DNA of 64,000 nucleotides from Bacteroidota bacterium (GTDB lineage: Bacteria; Bacteroidota; Bacteroidia; Chitinophagales; Chitinophagaceae). A program made the translations under genes and the position numbers. How positions within the stretch are numbered: the stretch's first letter is position 1; each line of letters starts with the position of its first letter. The notes below the pieces were generated by a model that saw only the letters and a program-made list of their open reading frames with translations, was not told the origin of the DNA and searched no databases. The stretch covers positions 248,001 to 312,000 of the forward strand of contig JAFDXN010000031.1 of NCBI GenBank assembly GCA_018267915.1, in the 5' to 3' direction. Shown here piece by piece: positions 18,468 to 25,949 of the stretch.

Positions 18468-19608
18468 GGCACTGCCCGATTATAAGGCTATCTATGACGC
18501 ATACTTCTCTTTTGCGCAGCAGCACTTCAGCGCCGCGGACATGGTGCATGCTGATCGCGAAGGCATTTTCAACGATACGCTTTGGCATAAAGCCGGCGAA
18601 ATGTCGCTGCATGGCTTGCCTGTTGATGAGGCATCGGGTGGGCGCGGTTATAGTGCCATGCAAAGCTGTGCAGCCATCGAAGGCTTTGCAAAAGGCTGCA
18701 CCGACAACGGGCTTACTTTTTCGATCCTCGCCCATGCCGCTGCCAGTACTGTTCCGTTGTACCTGCATGGCAGCGACGGGCAGAGGAGAGAATTGCTGCC
18801 ACTATTAGCGCAGGGCAAAGTGATCACCTGCAACGCGATCACGGAAGCGGGTTCCGGTTCAAATGTATACGAAATGTCCACCCTCGCCGAAAGAACGGCG
18901 GACGGATACACAATAAAGGGCGGCAAATGCTACATCACAAACGCCCCTGTGTCCGACTACGTACTGTTATATTGTATGACAGATGTGACGAAAGGATTTT
19001 TCGGTGGCGTAAGTGCTTTCATCCTCCCGGCTGATACGGATGGGCTGCAGCGCGGCCCGGTAAAGAGTAAAATGGGGCTCCGCACCGTGCATATGTCCGA
19101 AATAATGCTCGACAATGTTGCCGCGGCCGAAGCTCAGCTATTGGGCAAGGAGGGTGCAGGCGCAGTGATTTTTAACGAAAGCATGGTATGGGAGAAGACG
19201 ATGATGTGCGCCATGAACCTGGGCCAGCTTGAACGGGTGTACGAAAATACACTGGCCTTCTGCAAAAAACGCAAACTGAAAGGCAAGGCACTCCTGAACC
19301 TGACCAATATAGCTCACGACATGGCCGATGTAAAGGTCGCTATTAACGCGGCACGCGGTCTGGTATATGATGCCGCCTGTGCCATTGACATGCGCGCGAA
19401 GGACGCACTGCAAAGATCATCTGTCGCCAAATGTTTTGTGACAGAAAATGCAGTAAAATGCATACAGAAAATGCAGGTGATCTACGGTGGTGCCGGTTAC
19501 CTGGCTGAAAACAATATAGAGCGTGAATACCGGGATATGTATGCGGCATTGCTTTACTCCGGCACTGCCGATATACAGCGTAATATAATTATAGGACATT
19601 CAAACTGA
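18457..19608 (+). CDS. Acyl-CoA-dehydrogenase-family flavoenzyme, predicted carrier-bound prolyl oxidase
   Basis: 383 residues with the whole acyl-CoA dehydrogenase fold: N-terminal helical part, TEAGSGSNVYEM flavin/substrate segment (~129-140), and a C-terminal helical domain with VIYGGAGYLAENNIEREYRD. The usual catalytic glutamate of the C-terminal loop (YEGT in MCAD) is Ser368 in LYSGT, but Glu246 (MVWEKTMM) sits in the helix used by isovaleryl-CoA dehydrogenase. In PltE/RedW-type enzymes this family oxidises carrier-bound proline to pyrrole-2-carboxyl. The position next to a carrier protein and a predicted prolyl adenylase makes that the leading hypothesis; an ordinary branched acyl-CoA dehydrogenase is the alternative. 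Confidence 0.8.
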   Translation: MLSKALPDYKAIYDAYFSFAQQHFSAADMVHADREGIFNDTLWHKAGEMSLHGLPVDEASGGRGYSAMQSCAAIEGFAKGCTDNGLTFSILAHAAASTVPLYLHGSDGQRRELLPLLAQGKVITCNAITEAGSGSNVYEMSTLAERTADGYTIKGGKCYITNAPVSDYVLLYCMTDVTKGFFGGVSAFILPADTDGLQRGPVKSKMGLRTVHMSEIMLDNVAAAEAQLLGKEGAGAVIFNESMVWEKTMMCAMNLGQLERVYENTLAFCKKRKLKGKALLNLTNIAHDMADVKVAINAARGLVYDAACAIDMRAKDALQRSSVAKCFVTENAVKCIQKMQVIYGGAGYLAENNIEREYRDMYAALLYSGTADIQRNIIIGHSN

Positions 19609-19614
19609 TGACGA

Positions 19615-21069
19615 ATGGAAGGGAACAGTAAATTGTACGATTTTATTATTATCGGGTGTGGCCCTACCGGTGCTGCGGCTGCTACTTACCTGACGCGCCT
19701 GGGCTATTCTGTAATGGTCTTTGAGCGCACGAAGTTTCCGCGCCAGCACGAGGGCGAATCTTTGCTGCCCTTTTGCTACCCGCTTTTCAAGGAACTGGGT
19801 GTATATGAGGAAATGAAGACCAAATTTGTAAAGAAGCCGGGTGTGCGTTTCCTCAATTATACCGACACCGCGAGTGCAACATATTGTTTTCAGAATATCA
19901 TTTCCGATGAAAGTAAATTGTCCTTTCACGTGCTGCGCTCCGAGTTCGACCTGATGCTGATGAACAACGCCATTAAGAACGGTGCGGAAGTAATGCAGGA
20001 AACGAAAGTGGAAAAGGTGGACCTGCAGCGGCCGGACAAGATAGTGGATGTGGTAACCGTTGACACCGCGGGTAACAGGACAGAGTGGAAAGCAAAGTTT
20101 TTGATAGATGCCAGCGGCCAGGATACCTTCCTGGCAAAACGCTCGGGTGCTAAGACAGCCTATAAAGAACTAGACAGGACCGCATTCCTCACACATTGGG
20201 AGGACGGTGCTTACACTGATGGTATAGATGTTGGCTTGCTGCAACTCGTATACCTGAATGATAAAAAAAGCGGATGGTTCGGCATACAGCCTATTGGTAA
20301 AAACAGGCTTAGCGTGGGCCTTGTTATCAACAGGCAATACCTGAAGGAGCAAAAGAAATTATTGCTTGATAAGGGCGTCAAAGATTGGCAGATGGCCTTC
20401 TACCGGCAGGAGGTGGAGGAGTGTGCTTTTACAAAAAAAATACTTGCAGATGCACGGATTGTACAACCCTTGCTGATCGTCTCTGACTACTCTTATTACA
20501 CTGATAAGCCTTGGGGAGACAACTATGCACTGCTGGGCGATGCCGGCAAGTTCCTTGATCCGATATTCGCGTCGGGTGTGTACCTAGGTATGAACAGCGC
20601 CAAGATGTTTGCAGAGGCAATACATACTAAACTGTCGCTCGACGTTAATGCCGGTGATGCGCATCTGGAAAATGCCTATAAACATATCACGGGCGCTTAC
20701 GACCTGGTTGAGAAGTTCGTGCACATCTTCTACGATCCTAATTCCTTCAATCTTGCAGAGGTGGACCCGAGCTCCGAATCGAAGTATAAGAATTATGAGA
20801 CAGCCTTCTCGCTGGTACATTACCTGCTGGCGGGAGACTTCTTCAACAATTATGACAAATACTCCGGTTTCCTGGATATGCTTAGAAATCCCGATCAGTT
20901 CCAGCGCTGGAAGAGCCTGCTGCAAAGCAGGCCCAGCAAGAACAATGCTACCTGCGACAGCAGCTACAACGAGATCTTTGGTGACATAATTGATGCACTT
21001 GTGCCGCCTCCTCCCGGCTTACAGGAGCAGAGCGAGCTTATTTTAAAGGGTGCGGGCAACGAAGCTTAA
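19615..21069 (+). CDS. FAD-dependent monooxygenase of the flavin halogenase family (halogenation uncertain)
   Basis: 484 residues. GxGxxG FAD motif IIIGCGPTGAA at 11-21, an RQHEGESLLP segment (43-52) and GDAGKFLDPIFASG (308-321) match PltA-like flavin-dependent halogenases, in which the flavin makes hypohalous acid and a lysine guides it. A lysine pair (K73-K74, VKKPG) is present near the expected site. The halogenase signature WxWxIP is degenerate: W221 is followed by F-G-I-Q-P, so the second Trp and the Ile are missing. It may halogenate the carrier-bound ring, hydroxylate it, or do another oxidation. It starts 6 bases after the dehydrogenase stop and converges on the next gene with a 4-base overlap. 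Confidence 0.78.
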   Translation: MEGNSKLYDFIIIGCGPTGAAAATYLTRLGYSVMVFERTKFPRQHEGESLLPFCYPLFKELGVYEEMKTKFVKKPGVRFLNYTDTASATYCFQNIISDESKLSFHVLRSEFDLMLMNNAIKNGAEVMQETKVEKVDLQRPDKIVDVVTVDTAGNRTEWKAKFLIDASGQDTFLAKRSGAKTAYKELDRTAFLTHWEDGAYTDGIDVGLLQLVYLNDKKSGWFGIQPIGKNRLSVGLVINRQYLKEQKKLLLDKGVKDWQMAFYRQEVEECAFTKKILADARIVQPLLIVSDYSYYTDKPWGDNYALLGDAGKFLDPIFASGVYLGMNSAKMFAEAIHTKLSLDVNAGDAHLENAYKHITGAYDLVEKFVHIFYDPNSFNLAEVDPSSESKYKNYETAFSLVHYLLAGDFFNNYDKYSGFLDMLRNPDQFQRWKSLLQSRPSKNNATCDSSYNEIFGDIIDALVPPPPGLQEQSELILKGAGNEA

Positions 21070-21494
21070 TCGTTAAGCGGTACCGGTGGTGTAAGATATC
21101 CCTCTGCGGAGCGCTGACGGCCGATCTTTTCATATATCTCAGGGTCATCCGGGGCTATCGTAGCAAGCCCGTCCACGTACCTGTTGAACATGCAGAATAT
21201 AGCGGCGATAAGCACGGTGTCGTGTATCTCCTTTTCGCTCGCACCTTTTGATTTAGCATGATCAATATCTGCAGTGCTCACCAGTTTGCCATCCTGTTGC
21301 ACTTTCGCGGCTATGCGCAATAGCGCTTTCAGTTTGTCGCTGATGTCGGCGTTTTCCGGGTCTTGCTGCACCTGCTTTACCAGCTCCGGCTTATCGCCCA
21401 GCTGAAACCTTGCTATCGATGCATGCGTAGTAGCGCAATATTTACAGGTATTGAGTGTCGATACGTAGGTAGCTATCAGTTCGCGCTCACCTAC
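21066..21494 (-). pseudogene. Truncated carboxymuconolactone decarboxylase / AhpD-family gene
   Basis: Read on the minus strand, an open frame runs from about 21494 to the stop at 21066 and contains GERELIATYVSTLNTCKYC, with the CxxC of AhpD-like peroxidase/decarboxylase-fold proteins, then THASIARFQLGD and a second helical half. The N-terminal ~50-60 residues usual for this family are missing: upstream of the GERE residues the frame runs into sequence that on the other strand encodes dnaE2 and ends at a stop within ~25 bases. No ATG exists before the CxxC; the first start, a GTG at 21371, lies after it. So the gene is 5' truncated at the junction at ~21490. Confidence 0.75.
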
Positions 21495-22493
21495 CCGGAT
21501 GTGTTTGCTGCGGCATTATTGAACAGCCAGCCAATGGGTTTTTACCAGCCGGCACAGATAGTGGGCGATGCGAAAAAGCATGAAGTAGAAGTGCTGCCTG
21601 TGGATATTAATTATTCGCACTGGGATAATACACTTGAAGAAAAAACGGAGCAGCAAAGATATTGCCCGCTGCGATTGGGTTTCCGGCAGGTGAAAGGACT
21701 GAGAGAAGAGGATATGATGATACTGCTTGCGGGGCGCGAAAAGGCGTTTAAGAACATCAATCAGTTGCGGGATATCGGTGTTTCACCGACAGCGCTTGAG
21801 CGACTGGCCGACGCAGATGCCTTCCGGTCGATAGGGCTGGACAGAAGACAGGCACTTTGGGAAGTCTCGGCATTGAATGATCTGCCCAACGGGATGTTTA
21901 CAGGACAATCGGCTGCGAAGACCTCGGAGCAGGAAATACAACTACCCGACATGCGCCTGTCGGAACATGTGCTGCATGATTACAGTGCCTTGTCACTTTC
22001 CCTGAAGGCGCACCCGGTAAACTTTGTGCGCGGGCAACTGGATGCCCTTAACGTATCGGCGACAAGCAGGCTGTTGGAAAAAGGAGATGGTGCTTACGTA
22101 AAGGTAGCAGGCCTGGTATTGGTGCGGCAAAGGCCGGGTACTGCTTCGGGCATCTGCTTTATTACCATTGAAGATGAAACCGGCAGTGCTAACCTGGTGG
22201 TGTTTGAAAAGCTTTTTGAACAATACCGCAAAGAGATATTGTACTCGAGACTCCTGATGGTGGAGGGTACGCTACAGGTAGAAAAGGAGGTGGTGCATGT
22301 GATCGTGAATCGCTGCCATAACCTGACAGGCCTGATCAGCAGGCTGACAGAAGTAGAGATAAAAGACCCGCCCGTACAGACCTTATCCCGGGCGGATGAG
22401 AGGGATGGAGATGCAAAGACGCCTATAAAAGATGCCAGGGTGCTAAAGGTGGTGCAGGGCGAGATATTCCACGGGGGAAGAAACTTCAGGTAG
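21490..22493 (+). pseudogene. dnaE2: 5'-truncated error-prone DNA polymerase III alpha subunit (DnaE2/ImuC)
   Basis: From about 21490 the frame matches only the C-terminal third of DnaE2: AAALLNSQPMGFYQPAQIV, then LPVDINYSHWDNTLE, a helix-hairpin region and an OB-fold with GLVLVRQRPGTASGICFITI, ending in HGGRNFR. Full-length DnaE2 is about 1050 residues; here ~335 remain and the catalytic palm and PHP domains are gone. The open frame extends left to 21363, but those codons are antisense to the AhpD-family gene and do not resemble DnaE2. DnaE2 is the translesion polymerase of the ImuA-ImuB-DnaE2 mutasome; imuA and imuB are not in the window. A non-functional remnant, or one side of an assembly chimera. 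Confidence 0.82.
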
Positions 22494-22517
22494 CATTTGA
22501 ATACAAAATGAGGCTAC

Positions 22518-22527
22518 TCAGAACATT
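22518..22527 (+). promoter_or_regulatory. Possible half-site shared with the LytTR operator candidate
   Basis: TCAGAACATT, 41 bases before the kinase ATG, is identical to the second part of the two 16-base repeats at 25120-25156. The GTTCAT part is absent here. It could let the LytTR regulator act on its own operon. Confidence 0.35.
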
Positions 22528-22567
22528 TATTTTTTAAAGCCTTGCTTTGTGCTTTACTTTACCCCCA

Positions 22568-24424
22568 ATGCGTCACTGCCTGAATATGAGGTCTTTGGGG
22601 CTGATCCTATGCCTGTTATGGTGCGTGCCTGCGCATGCCCTTAATAAAGCACGTGTTGACAGCCTGGAGCGGGTTTTGAAGCAGACCAGTGGAGATACCG
22701 CAAGAGCAAGGCTGATGCTGGCCCTGGCATCGACCTACAAACCGGAAGTGGTGACACAGCAATTCTACTATGCTAACGAAGCTCTTGCATTATCGGACAA
22801 AGCAGGTTGGGATCATGGAAGAATGCTGGCCGAACAGTTTATAGGGGATAGCTACAACGATATACAGTCGTACGACGATGCGCTGGTACATTATAAAAGA
22901 TGCCTGGCGCTTGCACGGAAACTGAAACATAAGGGTATGGAAGCCTATTGCCTTCAGTTGCTGTTCCACGTATATAATAAACAAGGCGACCTGTCCAATG
23001 CCCTTAACGATCAAAAAGAGCTGGTGGACCTGGTAGATAAAGAAGGTGATCCGCGCAAGATATGTGACCAGCGCAGCGCTTATGCCATATGCCTCTCAGA
23101 TAACGGGAAACACCGCGAGGCGATCAATTGCCAGTTGCGGGATGTGACCTTGGCAAAAGCGAAGTTTGAGGGTAATGAAGAGAAGGATATGGTAGCGGGT
23201 ATACTGAATAGCCTGTCGCTGGTTTATATCAGGACAAAGCAAACGGACAGCGCCTTGTATTGCCTTTGGACAGCTGCGGCTAATGCTAAGCAAACCGGCA
23301 ACTACTCGCTGCAGACCTATATTAACTCCAGCTTTTGTGATGTGTATTCTGCCGCTAAAAACTACGACTCGGCCATAGTATATGGCCTTAGAACGGTGCA
23401 AATGGCGCAAACGATAAAGGATATAGACCTGGAGCAGCAGTATAGCAAGACGCTTAGCAAACTGTATGAAGCAAAACAGCAGCCGGCACCGGCGTTGCAC
23501 TTTTACCGGTTATCCGACTCGCTGCTGAACGTGATCAGCACGGCTCAGAAAATGGTGGACAAGGCGATGGAAGTTACACGGATCAACCTGGAGCAGCAGG
23601 CGGAGCATAGCAGGCAGGAAAAGAAATCGCTGGAGGCAGACAGGCGCAACCAGCAGGCAATATTGGTGCTTGCGATATCGGTGCTTGCGGCACTTGCAGC
23701 ACTTACCTTGTTCATATACAGTAACCTTAGAAACAAGCAAAAGGCGAATAAGACAATAAGCGAACAGGCCGCCAGCCTGCAGCGACAAAATGTGATCATC
23801 GACCGGGCGCTGAAGGATAAGGAAATGCTACTGAAGGAAACCCACCACAGGGTGAAAAATAACCTGCAACTGATCAGCAGCCTGCTGGAATTGCAAGCGG
23901 CCGGCGTAGCGGATGAAACTGCAAAAGAGGCACTCCGTAAAGCACAGGACAGGGTACTGAGCATAGCGACAGTACACAGCAAGCTATACGGCAGTACCGA
24001 AGATGAATCAATAGACTTTTCGGCATTCGTCAGCGACCTGTTCAGCAGGCTTAACAGCGCATTTAGCCCGGGACAGCATGAAGTGAGTTTTAAGAATGAC
24101 ATTCCGGTCATTCACGTGCCACTTAACACAGTCGTATTGCTAGGTATTATTTTGAATGAGCTTATCACTAACTCGTATAAACATGCCTTTGCAAATACTG
24201 TGCATCCCGCAATAAGCATAGGATTTGCGCAGTTGGGCAGTAATTATGTACTTCGATATCATGACAACGGCCCGGGACTGGGGGAGGGTGTGTTTAATAA
24301 AGAATCGGGGTCGCTGGGCTTGTATCTTGTAAGGCGGCTAAGCAAACAGCTAAAAGGCAGTGCTGAATATAAATACGAAGCAGGCAGTACCTTTACCATT
24401 ACTTTCCCATATGCAGCAAACTAA
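22568..24424 (+). CDS. TPR-containing sensor histidine kinase (HisKA_2 type)
   Basis: About 618 residues from the ATG at 22568; the frame also offers a TTG at 22547 and an ATG at 22586, just before the signal peptide core (LGLILCLLWCVPAHA). The N-terminal ~300 residues are periplasmic tetratricopeptide-like repeats, followed by a coiled coil, one membrane segment (AILVLAISVLAALAALTLFI) and a second coiled coil. The kinase core has the HisKA_2 H-box LKETHHRVKNNLQLISSLLE, the N-box ILNELITNSYKHAF and a G1 box HDNGPGLG. This architecture is common in Bacteroidota and pairs with LytTR regulators. The response regulator ATG lies 14 bases inside its 3' end. Confidence 0.88.
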   Translation: MRHCLNMRSLGLILCLLWCVPAHALNKARVDSLERVLKQTSGDTARARLMLALASTYKPEVVTQQFYYANEALALSDKAGWDHGRMLAEQFIGDSYNDIQSYDDALVHYKRCLALARKLKHKGMEAYCLQLLFHVYNKQGDLSNALNDQKELVDLVDKEGDPRKICDQRSAYAICLSDNGKHREAINCQLRDVTLAKAKFEGNEEKDMVAGILNSLSLVYIRTKQTDSALYCLWTAAANAKQTGNYSLQTYINSSFCDVYSAAKNYDSAIVYGLRTVQMAQTIKDIDLEQQYSKTLSKLYEAKQQPAPALHFYRLSDSLLNVISTAQKMVDKAMEVTRINLEQQAEHSRQEKKSLEADRRNQQAILVLAISVLAALAALTLFIYSNLRNKQKANKTISEQAASLQRQNVIIDRALKDKEMLLKETHHRVKNNLQLISSLLELQAAGVADETAKEALRKAQDRVLSIATVHSKLYGSTEDESIDFSAFVSDLFSRLNSAFSPGQHEVSFKNDIPVIHVPLNTVVLLGIILNELITNSYKHAFANTVHPAISIGFAQLGSNYVLRYHDNGPGLGEGVFNKESGSLGLYLVRRLSKQLKGSAEYKYEAGSTFTITFPYAAN

Positions 24425-25118
24425 AATAGGCGTAGTAGAAGATGAGATCATCATTGCCGACAGCATCAGGTCGGTGCTGAGGGGCATGGACTATGCCGTG
24501 CCTGAGCCCTGCTGCGATTACGACGAGGCCATAGCTATGCTGCAGCAGGAACGGCCTGATCTTGTGTTGCTCGACATTAACCTCGGGGGCAGCGAGCAGG
24601 ACGGCATTGCAGTTGCGAAATATATCAGGGAGAACCTGCAAATGCCATTGATATTCCTGACAGCTAACAGTGACGCAGGTACAGTGGCCCGCGCTAAGGC
24701 TGTGACACCTGACGCTTTTTTAGTGAAACCATTTCAGAAAGACGATCTATACGCGGCGATAGAGATAGCTATACATAATTTTTACAGTGCCGGCAAAACA
24801 GCAGGCAGACCGTCGAGGGCGTATATGTTCATTAAGGAGGGGACGCATTTCCATAAGCTGCACTTTGATGAAATACTGTACCTGGAAAGCGACCATGTGT
24901 ACGTAAACATATTCACGGAGCAGAAAAAATACCTGGTACGCACATCGCTGCAGCAATACATGGAGGAGCTGGACGAAAACACTTTTATTCGTATACACCG
25001 CGGATATATTGTGAACAAACATAAGATCGACAGCGTGGCGCCAGCCCAATTGAATATCGGCAACAAGGTCTTGCCGATCTCTAAAAAGTACCGTGATCAG
25101 TTGCTGCAACAACTGTAG
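24411..25118 (+). CDS. LytTR-family response regulator
   Basis: 235 residues from the ATG at 24411 (MQQTKIGVVEDE), overlapping the kinase gene by 14 bases; a GTG at 24360 is in frame but lies deep inside the kinase gene. The receiver domain has the acidic pair VEDE, phospho-acceptor Asp in LVLLDINLGG, Thr in FLTAN and Lys in LVKPFQ. The C-terminal ~100 residues form a LytTR DNA-binding domain (FDEILYLESDHVYVNIFT, then FIRIHRGYIVNKHKI). It should receive phosphate from the kinase encoded just upstream. Two 16-base repeats spaced 21 bases apart begin 2 bases after its stop and are the obvious candidate binding site. Confidence 0.92.
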   Translation: MQQTKIGVVEDEIIIADSIRSVLRGMDYAVPEPCCDYDEAIAMLQQERPDLVLLDINLGGSEQDGIAVAKYIRENLQMPLIFLTANSDAGTVARAKAVTPDAFLVKPFQKDDLYAAIEIAIHNFYSAGKTAGRPSRAYMFIKEGTHFHKLHFDEILYLESDHVYVNIFTEQKKYLVRTSLQQYMEELDENTFIRIHRGYIVNKHKIDSVAPAQLNIGNKVLPISKKYRDQLLQQL

Positions 25119-25119
25119 T

Positions 25120-25156
25120 GTTCATTCAGAACATTATATGGTTCATTCAGAACATT
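25120..25156 (+). promoter_or_regulatory. Direct repeat, candidate LytTR operator
   Basis: GTTCATTCAGAACATT occurs at 25120-25135 and again, identical, at 25141-25156: period 21 bases, two helical turns. Both units contain GTTCAT, which fits the GTTNAT core of LytTR sites, and each unit is itself palindromic (GTTC-N5-GAAC). It lies between the LytTR regulator and the lipoprotein gene at 25217. Confidence 0.6.
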
Positions 25157-25216
25157 CAGGCTTAAGGTCCGTAATACCCTCTTTATGTTTGCCGCAAATC
25201 CAAAAAACTACCGTTT

Positions 25217-25783
25217 ATGAAGAAAGCGTTACTCTATACTTTAGGCGCACTGACTTTTGCCGCCGTTCTGCAGTCGTGCAACAAATTAAAGGATGCTATC
25301 CCGGGGCAGGATGTAGACTTTACAGCAGCTACCGACATTGTTATTTCCCCGGCTAATGACACTACGCAACAAATAGCATTAGGGCAGGCGTCGATCACCT
25401 ACAATATTGACTCGATGATCAAGGCCCAGACCGATAACAAGCTAGGCTTTGGCGACATCAAAAGTGTAAAGATCAAGACCCTGAACCTGCATTTGACCGA
25501 TGCGAGCGCTACCAATAATTTTGCCAACTTTATCAATGCTACCGCAACTTTCAGCTCCAGTGCTAACACAAGCCCTTACACACTCGCCAACGTTCAGAAC
25601 AATCCCGATAGTTATAACGATGTGTTGTCGCCGGCTGTTGTGAGCACAAGTGATGACGTTAAAGGCTATTTCAATTCGCAAATGACCCTTAATTATACGC
25701 TGGCAGGCAAGCTGCGTCGCCCTACGACAGAGACTTTGCACTGTCATGCGGAGGTGACTTATACCATTAGCGTGAAACCATAA
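25217..25783 (+). CDS. Lipoprotein, unknown function
   Basis: 188 residues with a lipoprotein signal peptide and lipobox LQSC (Cys about 21). The mature protein is rich in Thr, Ser, Asn and Ala with alternating hydrophobic patterns expected for a beta-sandwich (for example KSVKIKTLNLHLTD and MTLNYTLAGKL); I do not recognise the family. The direct repeats at 25120-25156 lie 61 bases before its start, so it may be a target of the upstream LytTR regulator and may even be part of the signal the system controls. A rho-independent terminator follows 27 bases after its stop. Confidence 0.75.
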   Translation: MKKALLYTLGALTFAAVLQSCNKLKDAIPGQDVDFTAATDIVISPANDTTQQIALGQASITYNIDSMIKAQTDNKLGFGDIKSVKIKTLNLHLTDASATNNFANFINATATFSSSANTSPYTLANVQNNPDSYNDVLSPAVVSTSDDVKGYFNSQMTLNYTLAGKLRRPTTETLHCHAEVTYTISVKP

Positions 25784-25810
25784 CAGATTTCAAATCCCCA
25801 ATTACGAAAG

Positions 25811-25840
25811 AGCCGTGCTTTTGCGCGGCTTTTCTTTTTT
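25811..25840 (+). terminator. Rho-independent terminator after the lipoprotein gene
   Basis: Stem AGCCGTGC / GCGCGGCT with one G-T pair, TTTT loop, followed by TTTCTTTTTT. Confidence 0.85.
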
Positions 25841-25949
25841 AAAAAGAATAGGTAACGCTGAAAAGCATTAAATAAATTTCCTGTCTACGTTTGATTTTTC
25901 ATTATAAACTTCTATTTTACGTGTCTCCTTAAATGATTTTCATTTATCT

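Noticed and set aside
21363-21489. N-terminal extension of the dnaE2 remnant
   Set aside because: The codons are antisense to the AhpD-family gene and show no DnaE2 similarity, so the true remnant starts at about 21490.
22547-22567. TTG start of the TPR kinase gene
   Set aside because: An ATG 21 bases downstream and another directly before the signal peptide are better starts.
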